Assembly: GCA_946406435.1 (NCBI GenBank)
Contig: CAMJKP010000033.1
Coordinates: 1 to 35,988, forward strand
From: an uncultured Prevotellaceae bacterium
GTDB lineage: Bacteria > Bacteroidota > Bacteroidia > Bacteroidales > Bacteroidaceae
DNA length: 35,988 nucleotides
Reading direction: 5' to 3'
In this document: positions 1 to 7,871 of the stretch, one piece after another
Layout of the letters: each line of letters starts with the position of its first letter
How positions within the stretch are numbered: position 1 is the first letter of the stretch
The notes under the pieces: generated by a model
Database searches by the model: none
Seen by the model: the letters and a program-made list of their open reading frames with translations, nothing else
What the model was told of the DNA's origin: nothing
Translations under genes and position numbers: made by a program

Positions 1-92
1 TAGAATACCGTTTCAAGATTATGATAGCCGTCTGGACGCTTCTCAACCACGTTCAAACCAAGGTTTATCTTTGCGCAAGGGAAAACAATCAT
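1..92 (-). CDS. ispE: 4-diphosphocytidyl-2-C-methyl-D-erythritol kinase, N-terminal part (cut by window edge)
   Basis: Reading the minus strand from the ATG at 92 gives 30 codons open to the window edge. They begin [20 protein letters not shown] and continue [10 protein letters not shown]. This is the N-terminus of the GHMP kinase IspE, with the conserved AKINLGL and RPDGYHNLE segments. IspE phosphorylates CDP-methylerythritol in the non-mevalonate isoprenoid pathway in the cytoplasm. The gene diverges from dnaB, an arrangement I recall from other Bacteroidales, and it has its own -7 element at 137-144. The remainder of the gene lies outside the window. Confidence 0.88.
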   Translation of the reverse strand, partial: MIVFPCAKINLGLNVVEKRPDGYHNLETVF

Positions 93-136
93 GATTATTT
101 ACAATTTAACAATGTACTATGTACTATTTTCATATG

Positions 137-144
137 CAAAGTTA
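137..144 (-). promoter_or_regulatory. -7 element of the ispE promoter
   Basis: The minus strand reads TAACTTTG followed by CA, matching the Bacteroidetes TAnnTTTG element. It lies about 45 nt upstream of the ispE start and diverges from the dnaB promoter. Confidence 0.7.
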
Positions 145-239
145 CTAAATTAATTCGAGGGTGAAAAACATTATAGGAGAATTTATCTAAATTTATATAA
201 ATAATTTGTGTACATATATATTTATCGGGATTTTTTTCT

Positions 240-247
240 TATCTTTG
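240..247 (+). promoter_or_regulatory. -7 element of the dnaB promoter
   Basis: TATCTTTG followed by CAC matches the TAnnTTTG consensus. It lies 49 nt upstream of the dnaB ATG at 297, with AT-rich sequence further upstream. Confidence 0.75.
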
Positions 248-296
248 CACGTTAGAAAAATCGTAAATTGTAAAAGTCAAATAGTAAATAAATTAG

Positions 297-1793
297 ATGC
301 CAGCAGCAAAGTCAAATACTCGCTCTAAACGTCAACAGAATCAGATTGATACAGCGCTCGGTCACATGCCTCCTCAGAATATTGAGATTGAGAAGCGTGT
401 ACTTGGTGCTCTTATGATTGATGTTGATGCTTTCTCTGTGGTCAGCGAACTCCTTCATCCTGAGACGTTTTATGATCCACGCCATCAGAAAATCTATAAG
501 GCAATACAGCAACTCAACGTGCGTGAGTTGCCTGTGGATATCGTTACCGTTATCGAGGAACTGAAACAGGAAGGTACTCACGATGAGGTGGGTGCTCCAA
601 ACTATATCGTAGAACTGTCTGCAGATACTGTTTCTTCTGCCAATATCGAGTATCATGCCCGCGTTCTTGCTCAGAAGTTTGTTGCCCGTCAGCTTATCAA
701 CTATGCAAGCGTAATCGAAGGAAAGGCATTCGATGAAAGCTCTGATATTGACGAACTTATGCAGGAGGCAGAGGGCTCGCTCTTCGAACTCTCGCAGAAG
801 AATATGCGTCAGGACTATACCCAGATTGCCCCAGTCGTTATTCAGGCAAAGGAACTCTTGCTGAAGGCCTCACAAAATGACGAGGGAATGACGGGTGTTC
901 CTACGGGGTACTATAAGTTGGATGAGATAACAGCCGGTTGGCAGGCTTCTGACCTTATCATCCTTGCAGGACGTCCAGCCATGGGTAAAACGTCTTTTGC
1001 CCTCTCGCTTGCACGTAATATCTCAGTTGACTTTAACGTTCCGGTTGCTTTCTTCTCTCTAGAAATGAATAACGTTCAGCTTGTTAACCGTCTCATATCC
1101 AACGTGTGTGAGATTCCTGGTGGCAAGATTCTGAGCGGTAAACTTTCTGATGACGAGTGGCAACGTTTCGACTCTCGTATTGATAGGCTTTCCAATGCCC
1201 CAATCTTCGTTGACGATACCCCAGGTCTTTCTGTCTTCGAACTCCGTACAAAGGCACGTCGTCTTGTGCGTGAGAAAGGTGTTAAGATGATAATGATTGA
1301 CTACCTCCAGCTGATGAATGCTAATGGAATGAACTTCAATAGCCGTCAGGAAGAGGTTAGTATGATTTCACGTTCTCTCAAGGGACTTGCCAAAGAGCTT
1401 GACATTCCTGTTCTTGCCCTCTCACAGCTCTCTCGTGCTGTTGAGCAACGTCCGGGAACTGATGGAAAGGTACCACAGCTCTCCGACCTCCGTGAATCTG
1501 GTGCCATAGAGCAGGATGCCGATATGGTACTTTTCGTTCATCGTCCAGAGTACTATCATATCACTCAGGATGACCAGGGTAATGACCTTCGTGGTATGGC
1601 TCAGATTATTATAGCTAAGCATCGTAAGGGTAGTACGGGTACGGTTCTTCTCAACTTCCGTGGTGAGTTCACACGATTTGCAAATCCTGAGGATGCTTCC
1701 AACATAGCTCCTCTTCCTGATGGTGGTGGCGAGTTCCGAAATTCGGCTCATGATTCCCCATTTGGAGAAAGTCAAGAAGGAGCGCCGTTCTAA
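297..1793 (+). CDS. dnaB: Replicative DNA helicase DnaB
   Basis: This is the hexameric 5'-3' helicase that unwinds DNA at the replication fork and binds primase. The 498 residues are within the usual DnaB range. The N-terminal helical domain (about 25-125) contains PQNIEIEKRVLGALM. The RecA-like C-terminal domain carries Walker A GRPAMGKT (225-232) and Walker B MIMIDYLQL ending near D335, followed by the DnaB-typical SRSLKGLAKEL and SDLRESGAIEQDAD segments. No intein interrupts the Walker A region. The ATG at 297 fits the position of the -7 element at 240-247. The gene diverges from ispE and is followed by a palindromic intergenic repeat. Confidence 0.97.
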   Translation: MPAAKSNTRSKRQQNQIDTALGHMPPQNIEIEKRVLGALMIDVDAFSVVSELLHPETFYDPRHQKIYKAIQQLNVRELPVDIVTVIEELKQEGTHDEVGAPNYIVELSADTVSSANIEYHARVLAQKFVARQLINYASVIEGKAFDESSDIDELMQEAEGSLFELSQKNMRQDYTQIAPVVIQAKELLLKASQNDEGMTGVPTGYYKLDEITAGWQASDLIILAGRPAMGKTSFALSLARNISVDFNVPVAFFSLEMNNVQLVNRLISNVCEIPGGKILSGKLSDDEWQRFDSRIDRLSNAPIFVDDTPGLSVFELRTKARRLVREKGVKMIMIDYLQLMNANGMNFNSRQEEVSMISRSLKGLAKELDIPVLALSQLSRAVEQRPGTDGKVPQLSDLRESGAIEQDADMVLFVHRPEYYHITQDDQGNDLRGMAQIIIAKHRKGSTGTVLLNFRGEFTRFANPEDASNIAPLPDGGGEFRNSAHDSPFGESQEGAPF

Positions 1794-1808
1794 TCTTAGA
1801 ACGTTCTT

Positions 1809-1915
1809 CTTTCGCTAATCCTTCGCTCTTCTTCCGAACCAAACTCGATGAACCTTCGCTTTTTCTTAGTAAAAATGGGAGTTTCATCGAGTTTGGTTCG
1901 GACTTACATAGGAGG
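1809..1915. repeat. Intergenic palindromic repeat, family P1 copy 1
   Basis: A perfect 20-bp inverted repeat (1833-1852 and 1883-1902; arm TCCGAACCAAACTCGATGAA) encloses 30 nt. The element recurs at about 15830-15930, and degraded pieces containing GGACTTACAT-like words occur near 7670-7720. It starts just after the dnaB stop. In RNA it would form a long hairpin, but no T-tract follows directly, so a terminator role is only possible. Confidence 0.8.
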
Positions 1916-2146
1916 AAGAAGGGACTTACACAGGAGGTTGCTCTTCTGTTTCTAATAATATCGTTTGTCTTATTTTCTTTCAATATTATCTCTTTATTTG
2001 TTGCAATCGCATGATTTTAGTAAGGATGGAAAATTTCTGAAATGTGTTAATAATCAGCGTTATACGAATTGTATAAGAGAAAAATGTTATTGCAACACGT
2101 CTGAAAAATAGTTCTATTATTCTTTGGTGATCCTAAATAATATAAT
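1916..2146. other. AT-rich non-coding spacer before the TonB operon
   Basis: Together with the preceding repeat this makes a 389-bp gap between dnaB and the TonB operon. I see no credible ORF. The only recognised element is the promoter at its right end. Confidence 0.5.
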
Positions 2147-2154
2147 TACCTTTG
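2147..2154 (+). promoter_or_regulatory. -7 element of the TonB/radical-SAM operon
   Basis: TACCTTTG followed by CA matches TAnnTTTG and lies 29 nt upstream of the ATG at 2183. No other -7 match is evident before 4838, so the four genes probably share this promoter. Confidence 0.7.
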
Positions 2155-2182
2155 CAATCAACAAACTCAAAAACATTTCATT

Positions 2183-2839
2183 ATGGCAAGAGGAAAGAAA
2201 ACCTGCAAGATTCTCAAGGAGATTCGTCGTCAGATAGCGGAGGCGAACGATATAGAATATGTCGTTGAGGAATGCCAGTACAAGGGCGATTGTCTCGGCA
2301 CTTGCCCAAAGTGCGAGGCTGAGGTTCGCTATCTCGAACAGCAGTTACACCAACGACAGTTGCTTGGCAAGGCTATAATGGTGGCTGGCATTTCAGCTGG
2401 CTTGCTTAGCCTTAGTTCTTGCGGAAATGAGATGTATGATCAGATAAATACTTCTGAAGAAGCGGAGGTAATACGAGGAGGTAAAGAACCTGTATTTGAA
2501 ATGGTTGGAGAGTTGGTTGAACAAATGCCTTCTTATCCAGGTGGAGCTTATGCCTTGATGAAGTTTCTTGCAGACAACATTAAGTATCCTTCTACTTGTG
2601 AAAATATACAAGGAAAGGTGGTTTGTACGTTTTATGTAGAAGAAGATGGTTCGGTTTCCGATATTAATGTAGTAAAATCTGTTCATCCACATCTTGATGC
2701 AGAGGCTGTTCGTGTTTTATCGCTTATGTCCAAATGGACTCCAGGAAAGCGAAATGGCGAGTTTACAAAAGTGAAATATACTCTTCCTGTAACTTTCCGT
2801 TTAGAAGATAATAAAAATGATAGTATAAATGTTAAATAA
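2183..2839 (+). CDS. TonB C-terminal domain protein with Cys-rich N-terminal domain
   Basis: A 218-residue member of the TonB energy-transducer-like group. The N-terminus (1-60) is a charged segment presumably on the cytoplasmic side, with cysteines at 31, 37, 41 and 44 (CX5CX3CX2C, ending CPKC) and one more at 8. A hydrophobic stretch (about 61-79) ends in a lipobox-like LSSC at C80. The TonB-C fold occupies about 113-213 and includes MPSYPGG and an IKYP turn. Residues 1-60 are almost identical to those of the protein at 3338, also at DNA level, so the block is a recent duplication. It is the first gene of an operon ending in a radical-SAM activase. Canonical TonB drives outer-membrane receptors, but the Pro-rich spanner is missing here, so that role is uncertain. 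Confidence 0.85.
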   Translation: MARGKKTCKILKEIRRQIAEANDIEYVVEECQYKGDCLGTCPKCEAEVRYLEQQLHQRQLLGKAIMVAGISAGLLSLSSCGNEMYDQINTSEEAEVIRGGKEPVFEMVGELVEQMPSYPGGAYALMKFLADNIKYPSTCENIQGKVVCTFYVEEDGSVSDINVVKSVHPHLDAEAVRVLSLMSKWTPGKRNGEFTKVKYTLPVTFRLEDNKNDSINVK

Positions 2840-3335
2840 TAATTCAATAATGACAAAAGAAAATAAACTTAATGTTTTGAAAGGGTTTCACAATCAGTTT
2901 CTTGGTAAGGTTGTGATAGTAGCTTGTATTTCTGGTTTGTTCGCCCTTGGTTCATGCGATAAAGATTCGAATGAGTTGATCGAGCCTGATCCTGTAACAG
3001 AATCTGTGAACGATACGATAATGCCAACTTATCCTGGTGGAACTCCTGCTTTGATTGAGTTTCTCCAAGAAAACATAAAATACCCAGAACAAGCTGAGAG
3101 AGAAGGTATTGAGGGTAGGGTGGTTGCTACTTTCATTGTTGAATTGGACGGCTCAGTAACTAACGCTAAAATAGCATTATCTGTTCATCCTCTACTTGAT
3201 GCTGAAGTTCTCAGGGTTGTATCTCTCATGCCAAATTGGAATCCCGGAAAGAACTGTGGAAGAGTGTGTTACAGCATGCCTGTAACCTTTCGCTTAAGAG
3301 CAGAGAATGAATCTGCCAAAGTAAAAATACAATAA
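2829..3335 (+). CDS. TonB C-terminal domain lipoprotein
   Basis: The second TonB-C protein of the operon, 168 residues from the ATG at 2829, which overlaps the upstream gene by 11 nt. An in-frame ATG at 2850 would give 161 residues and may be the real start. It lacks the Cys4 domain of its neighbours. From the second ATG there is a basic n-region, a hydrophobic core and a lipobox-like LGSC (C36), suggesting a lipoprotein. The TonB-C domain follows (MPTYPGGTPALIEFLQENIKYP region, then EGRVVATFIVELDGSV). The gene ends 2 nt before the next ATG, so translation is probably coupled. Confidence 0.83.
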   Translation: MLNNNSIMTKENKLNVLKGFHNQFLGKVVIVACISGLFALGSCDKDSNELIEPDPVTESVNDTIMPTYPGGTPALIEFLQENIKYPEQAEREGIEGRVVATFIVELDGSVTNAKIALSVHPLLDAEVLRVVSLMPNWNPGKNCGRVCYSMPVTFRLRAENESAKVKIQ

Positions 3336-3337
3336 TT

Positions 3338-4204
3338 ATGGCAAAAGGAAAGAACACCTGCAAGATTCTCAAGGAGATTCGTCGTCAGATTGCAGAGGCT
3401 AACGATATAGAATATGTCGTTGAGGAATGCCAATACAAAGGCGATTGTCTCGGCACTTGTCCAAAGTGCGAAGCTGAGGTTCGCTATCTCGAACAGCAGT
3501 TACACCAACGTCAAATGCTCGGTAAGGCTGTTGTTTTGGCAGGTGTGTCAGTCGGAATGTTTACGCTGAGTAGTTGCAATTTTAATAATAAGACTCAGGG
3601 AGAATCGCCAATGACAAATACAGAAGAGGTGACGACGGGTAGTGTTCTGGTGCCAGCAAAGAAAGATACTTCTAATGATACAATTGTCCAAGTGAAGAGC
3701 GACATTGTTAAGTCTGTTCGTCAACCACTTATGGGAACTGCTCCTGTTATTAAAAAGGATGTAGAGGATGAATGTCTTCCCAAAAAAGGTGAGGTGGAAT
3801 TCGATAATTCTAATGGAGAATATTGTGAGGTGGATAGTCCTTGGGTAATAAAAGGAATTAAAATAGAATCAAAAGTATTAGAAAATGGAGTTTATGAATA
3901 TGTAGAAGAAATGCCAACATATCCTGGTGGAATGGCTGCTTTGATGGCATTTGTACAAAAGAATTTCAAATACCCTAAAGAGGTTGAGCATGAGGGCATT
4001 CAAAGTCGTATTATTTGTACTATGATAATCAATGAGGATGGATCAATATCTGATGTCAAGGTTGTTAAACCTGTTCATCCATTGGTTGATGCTGAATTTG
4101 TTCGTGTCGTAGAAGCTATGCCGAAATGGAATCCTGGCAAGCATAATGGCAAGCCTGTAAAAGTGAAATATACAATACCGATGACTATGTGTTTGCGTAA
4201 TTAA
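3338..4204 (+). CDS. TonB C-terminal domain protein with Cys-rich N-terminal domain (paralog)
   Basis: The third TonB-C protein of the operon, 288 residues. The first 60 residues nearly match those of the protein at 2183, including the CX5CX3CX2C motif (31, 37, 41, 44), and the hydrophobic segment again ends LSSC at C80. A polar spacer of about 110 residues, not found in the other two, precedes the TonB-C domain (about 190-288; MPTYPGGMAALMAF, then FKYP). Conservation of the Cys block in two of three adjacent paralogs, with the third lacking it, suggests the block has its own function. The stop lies 4 nt before the radical-SAM start. Confidence 0.85.
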   Translation: MAKGKNTCKILKEIRRQIAEANDIEYVVEECQYKGDCLGTCPKCEAEVRYLEQQLHQRQMLGKAVVLAGVSVGMFTLSSCNFNNKTQGESPMTNTEEVTTGSVLVPAKKDTSNDTIVQVKSDIVKSVRQPLMGTAPVIKKDVEDECLPKKGEVEFDNSNGEYCEVDSPWVIKGIKIESKVLENGVYEYVEEMPTYPGGMAALMAFVQKNFKYPKEVEHEGIQSRIICTMIINEDGSISDVKVVKPVHPLVDAEFVRVVEAMPKWNPGKHNGKPVKVKYTIPMTMCLRN

Positions 4205-4208
4205 AACT

Positions 4209-4838
4209 ATGTTATCCCAAGAACTCATAGGCAGAATGATAGGCATATCCCGTCATCGCTTGGCGATTGATGGTGAGGGCGTTACAACACTCGTGGCATT
4301 CCACGGATGTCCGTTACGTTGTAAGTATTGCCTTAATCCGCAGAGCCTCTCAAAAGATACTCAATGTATTGAGCGTACTGTAGAGGAACTGATTGACGAG
4401 GTGCGTATTGACCAACTCTATTTCCTTGCTACAGGCGGAGGAATAACTTTTGGCGGTGGTGAGCCATTGCTTAACAGTATGTTTATCAAGGCGTTCTGCG
4501 AGCAATGCCCAAAGGAATGGCGAATATCAATAGAATCAAGTCTTAATGTGCCACGCAAGAACGTGGAAGATGTTCTGCCATTTGTCAAGGAATGGATTGT
4601 TGACATCAAGGACATGAATCCTGATATCTATAAGGTATATTCTGGTATCAGCAACGAACGTGTTATTGACAATCTTAAATGGATTGCCTCAGAGCATCCA
4701 GACTTGCTTGCAAGTATTTCAATTCGACTTCCGCATATTCCCGACTATAACACCGATGACGATAGAAACAAAAGCCAAGCGTTCCTTGAAACGCTTGGCT
4801 ATACAAACTTTGATCGTTTTGAATATAGGATAAGGTGA
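4209..4838 (+). CDS. Radical SAM activating enzyme of the glycyl-radical activase (PflA/NrdG-like) type
   Basis: 209 residues. The CX3CX2C motif CPLRCKYC (C34, C38, C41) binds the 4Fe-4S cluster that cleaves S-adenosylmethionine. A Gly-rich stretch GGGITFGGGEPLL (about 76-88) corresponds to the SAM-binding GGEP motif. The short length and the FHGCPLRCKYCLNP context resemble pyruvate-formate-lyase or anaerobic ribonucleotide-reductase activases, but no glycyl-radical enzyme is in the window, so the substrate is unknown. It is the last gene of the TonB operon, 4 nt after the preceding stop. An 11-bp hairpin (4773-4783 with 4790-4800) lies in the coding sequence close to the 3' end. Confidence 0.85.
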   Translation: MLSQELIGRMIGISRHRLAIDGEGVTTLVAFHGCPLRCKYCLNPQSLSKDTQCIERTVEELIDEVRIDQLYFLATGGGITFGGGEPLLNSMFIKAFCEQCPKEWRISIESSLNVPRKNVEDVLPFVKEWIVDIKDMNPDIYKVYSGISNERVIDNLKWIASEHPDLLASISIRLPHIPDYNTDDDRNKSQAFLETLGYTNFDRFEYRIR

Positions 4839-4854
4839 GTTTTATGAATTAGCC

Positions 4855-5826
4855 TTATTTTATTTTCAGATGCGTAACTCCGTCAGGCAGATATGCAGGT
4901 TGTTCTCGTTCTGTAATCTGACTTGTGAAGTTGGCAATCTTTATCTGTTCTTTTGTATCGTCTGCTCCTTGGTTATGCTGGAGAGGTTGTCCTTCTGGCA
5001 GGATATTATCACCGACGATTGTATAGTGGTTTGTTCTGCAACGCTTAGCAGCCTTCATATCACTTCTGTTCTGGTCGTATGTAAGCATTCCTGCCTCTAC
5101 ATTCGACTTTATAAGCTTGTTGATAGGGACGTTCATGTTGAACTTCAGGAATGCCGGTATTTCGAGGTCGCATTTAGTATGTAGCATTGGAATACTTTCT
5201 TGGAATGCCCAATCGAAGAGGAATGTAGCTCTTGGACTTCTAATCTTGTAGTTGTACTCAATGATGCTACCTGGCTGAACATCAGGCACTACCACGTGCA
5301 GTACAACGTAGTTGTCATCAACACGCTCCTTGGTGAAATTGGATGTGTTGATTTTCTTTTTCTCTACCTTTCCTTTCTCGTTCTTAGTGAAGACCGTGAC
5401 CTTCAGGTCTGTCATTTCATCAAAGTTATTATTGTTCTTTGCCAGATCTCCATCGCAGTATGTAATATCAATATTGGCATGTTTAGCACCCTCAGACTTC
5501 AGAATCTTAGTGCGGAGCTTTATCTCATAGTTCACAATGATACCGCTCTCGTCAATTCTGTTATTGCCGAGAAACTGCATGTTATCCGCATTCAGTTCTG
5601 TGACATTTTCTGTCATAGAACCGAATTGGTCGGTGAGTTCGTATGTTACCTTCATGGTCTTGCATAGAACGATGGCATCAGCATCAATAGCGTCGCCCCA
5701 TCCTTTGTATTCCCATTCCAAGTCTGATGGTTTACCGAATTTCTCATTAGGTAATTGTGCCTTGACTATACTTCCGCAAGCAACAAGTGCGAATAGAAGG
5801 CATATTCTTAATAATGGATTTTTCAT
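4855..5826 (-). CDS. Exported DUF3857 domain protein, short form without transglutaminase domain
   Basis: 323 residues from the ATG at 5826. An upstream in-frame ATG at 5949 exists, but the -7 element at 5875-5884 lies between the two, so the later start is preferred. The N-terminus MKNPLLRICLLFALVACGSI is a signal peptide; an LVAC lipobox (C17) or cleavage after VKA is possible. The rest resembles DUF3857, with TYELTDQFG near the start and a beta-rich block around PDVQPGSIIEYNYKIRSP. DUF3857 proteins commonly run past 600 residues with a C-terminal transglutaminase-like domain. This one stops after the first domain, and the next gene begins in the opposite direction 17 bp away. No remnant of the second domain is visible. 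Function unknown. Confidence 0.75.
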   Translation of the reverse strand: MKNPLLRICLLFALVACGSIVKAQLPNEKFGKPSDLEWEYKGWGDAIDADAIVLCKTMKVTYELTDQFGSMTENVTELNADNMQFLGNNRIDESGIIVNYEIKLRTKILKSEGAKHANIDITYCDGDLAKNNNNFDEMTDLKVTVFTKNEKGKVEKKKINTSNFTKERVDDNYVVLHVVVPDVQPGSIIEYNYKIRSPRATFLFDWAFQESIPMLHTKCDLEIPAFLKFNMNVPINKLIKSNVEAGMLTYDQNRSDMKAAKRCRTNHYTIVGDNILPEGQPLQHNQGADDTKEQIKIANFTSQITEREQPAYLPDGVTHLKIK

Positions 5827-5874
5827 TTGATTAATCTCTTGTTTTAGTTTTTGTTTGATTCTCGTAATTCCAAA

Positions 5875-5884
5875 TGCAAAAATA
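5875..5884 (-). promoter_or_regulatory. -7 element for the DUF3857 gene
   Basis: The minus strand reads TATTTTTGCA, matching TAnnTTTG, about 50 nt upstream of the start at 5826. It decides against the upstream ATG. Confidence 0.65.
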
Positions 5885-6088
5885 CATTTTTTTCCTGAAA
5901 CGTCCAAGGAAAAGTCATTTTTTTTTCTACATATTGTTTTCCTGTTCATTTTCCCTTTGTTCTGCCTTCGTTGATCCTTCGCTATGCCTTCGTTCTGCCT
6001 TCGCTCTTAAAAGATATGGTAGGAAGGTAGTCTGAGTATTGTCTTTACGATGGAAAAAGAAAGGCGTAAAGGGGCATGCTTGGTAAAA

Positions 6089-6382
6089 CTAAGTCCAGAA
6101 TTCTTCATCTCCCTCATCAATCATCTTACCACCACATTTAGGGCATGTCTTCTCATCCCAGATCTTAATGTCATCGCTCATACATTGTGGACATAGCCGT
6201 CCGTATTCCGACGAGAAACTTGGTGCTACGTCAGCTATCATTCCGCCAACGGTAAGAGGCTGGATGGTATGGCAACGCATACATACCACCATGGAGATTT
6301 TCTGTCCGAAGAATCCCCTGCCTTTGTAATGGTCGCATGAATAGCCACATTGGGTACATCTGTATGTTGATTTGCCTGCCAC
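6089..6382 (-). CDS. Small zinc-ribbon protein
   Basis: 97 residues with four Cys pairs: C9/C12 (plus C16), C34/C37, C64/C67 and C80/C83. The last is in a CPKCGG knuckle and the whole resembles double zinc-ribbon or rubredoxin-like proteins. No membrane segment or signal peptide is visible, so it is probably cytoplasmic. A -7 element (TATCTTTG, 6418-6425 minus) lies about 36 nt upstream of the ATG. It diverges from the phytase-like gene at 6543. The role is unknown; the fold points to metal binding and nucleic-acid or protein contact. Confidence 0.7.
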   Translation of the reverse strand: MAGKSTYRCTQCGYSCDHYKGRGFFGQKISMVVCMRCHTIQPLTVGGMIADVAPSFSSEYGRLCPQCMSDDIKIWDEKTCPKCGGKMIDEGDEEFWT

Positions 6383-6417
6383 TTTTAATTGCTTATACTA
6401 TGTCAATAAGTTATCCG

Positions 6418-6425
6418 CAAAGATA
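6418..6425 (-). promoter_or_regulatory. -7 element for the zinc-ribbon gene
   Basis: TATCTTTG on the minus strand, matching TAnnTTTG. Confidence 0.6.
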
Positions 6426-6509
6426 GGTATTTCTACTGACATAACCAAACAAATTTGTGGATAAAGAATAATTGCTATTTGATTATTGCATTTTCTTGAA
6501 AAAAATCAT

Positions 6510-6517
6510 TAATTTTG
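6510..6517 (+). promoter_or_regulatory. -7 element for the esterase-like gene
   Basis: TAATTTTG followed by CA, 33 nt upstream of the ATG at 6543. Confidence 0.65.
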
Positions 6518-6542
6518 CATCTGACACTAAATATGTTATGAC

Positions 6543-7625
6543 ATGATTCTCTATAATGAATTAAAATACAAGATTGCACTATGTACCTTGGCTGTCGTCT
6601 TGTTCACGTTATCTTCATTTGCCCAACAAGTGAAGGTGTGCGGACAGACGAAACTCAACAAATGGGGTATTGCTCCAGGTAATTATAGTGGAATATCCCA
6701 TGTTAGGGATAATCTGTATGCCATTGTTGACGACAAGGATGCTGTGGATGGCTTTAAACTCCTAACGCTTGATATTGACTGTGAGAATGGCAAGATACTA
6801 AATGCCTCGCTTTCAGAGCCTGAGGGTATGAAAGAACGACGTGCCAAGGGAGAAAAAACAAAGCGTGATTGTGAAGGTGTGGCTTATTCTCCAGAAAAGA
6901 ATACCGTATATGTTTCGAGCGAAGAAGAACAGAGGATATTGGAATATACAATCGAAGGGAGATTGACAGGTCGTGAACTTGCAATTCCGTCTATTATGCA
7001 GAGGGATAAGATTGTGTCTAATCTCGGTTTTGAGGCTTTGACATATAATGACAAACAGAAACGATTCTGGACGACTACAGAGTCAACTCTTCCTGCTGAT
7101 GGCAAGCAGTCATCGCCACATAATCCTTTGATACATAATCGTCTGCGCTTCGTTAGCTTTGACAACACTTTAAAGCCTGTGGAGTCATTCGTCTATCAGA
7201 TGGACTTGCTAAAAGCAACAAACAAGTCGGCAACTTCACTATATGGCGTGCCTTCGCTTCTTGCCCTTGATGACGGTCGTATAATTGTTATGGAGCGTGA
7301 GGGATGTTTCCCAAAACAACAGTATGGTTCTTGGGTAAGGATAAAGCTCTATATCGTTAATCCTAAACTTTCAAAACCTGTCAGTCTTGATACGCCAATG
7401 GCAAGGGTAGGGGATGATTCTGTTATGAAGAAAGAGTTGATATGTGAGTTTGTCACTCGACTAAGGCTTGGCAGTATGAACCTTTCTAATTATGAGGGGA
7501 TGTGTCTTGGTCCTAAGCTTAATGACGGTCGGCAGACTCTTATCCTTATTGCCGATTCTCAGAATGGTATGGGTAATTGGATTTACCATATTAAAGACCA
7601 TATTCGCATAGTGATATTACCTTGA
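6543..7625 (+). CDS. Exported esterase-like-activity-of-phytase domain protein
   Basis: 360 residues with a signal peptide of about 28 residues ending SSFAQ. The body matches the beta-propeller 'esterase-like activity of phytase' family as I know it: repeated blade-like segments such as ISHVRDNLYAIVDDK, GVAYSPEKNTVYVSSEEEQR and SNYEGMCLG, with GFEAL and a TTEST motif. The protein is expected in the periplasm or at the outer membrane. It may act on phosphate esters, but the substrate cannot be read from the sequence. It is monocistronic with its own promoter. Confidence 0.72.
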   Translation: MILYNELKYKIALCTLAVVLFTLSSFAQQVKVCGQTKLNKWGIAPGNYSGISHVRDNLYAIVDDKDAVDGFKLLTLDIDCENGKILNASLSEPEGMKERRAKGEKTKRDCEGVAYSPEKNTVYVSSEEEQRILEYTIEGRLTGRELAIPSIMQRDKIVSNLGFEALTYNDKQKRFWTTTESTLPADGKQSSPHNPLIHNRLRFVSFDNTLKPVESFVYQMDLLKATNKSATSLYGVPSLLALDDGRIIVMEREGCFPKQQYGSWVRIKLYIVNPKLSKPVSLDTPMARVGDDSVMKKELICEFVTRLRLGSMNLSNYEGMCLGPKLNDGRQTLILIADSQNGMGNWIYHIKDHIRIVILP

Positions 7626-7836
7626 TTGTTCTGTGAATGTTTTAGCACCATTCATTCGCCCTTTGGGAATGGGAGGTAAATGGGACTTACACCGACTTTG
7701 GTACGGACTTACATGGGAGTTAATACGGATTTTCACGCATTTCTGCGTTTTTTACAAAAAAATATTTGGAATTTACAACGAACGTGTATATTCATGAAAT
7801 AATGTGAAAACAATTGTAGGTTTGGGAAGAAATTAG
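7626..7836. other. Non-coding spacer with degraded repeat fragment
   Basis: Contains words shared with repeat family P1 (TTTGGTACGGACTTACATGG near 7698-7717) but no intact inverted repeat. No credible ORF. Confidence 0.45.
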
Positions 7837-7844
7837 TAATTTTG
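7837..7844 (+). promoter_or_regulatory. -7 element for the gene at 7872
   Basis: TAATTTTG, 28 nt upstream of the ATG at 7872. Confidence 0.65.
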
Positions 7845-7871
7845 TGCCAGAAACATTAATTGAACAGAATA

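Noticed and set aside
5827..5949. N-terminal extension of the DUF3857 protein
   Set aside because: The promoter -7 element lies inside it, and the ATG at 5826 opens a signal peptide.
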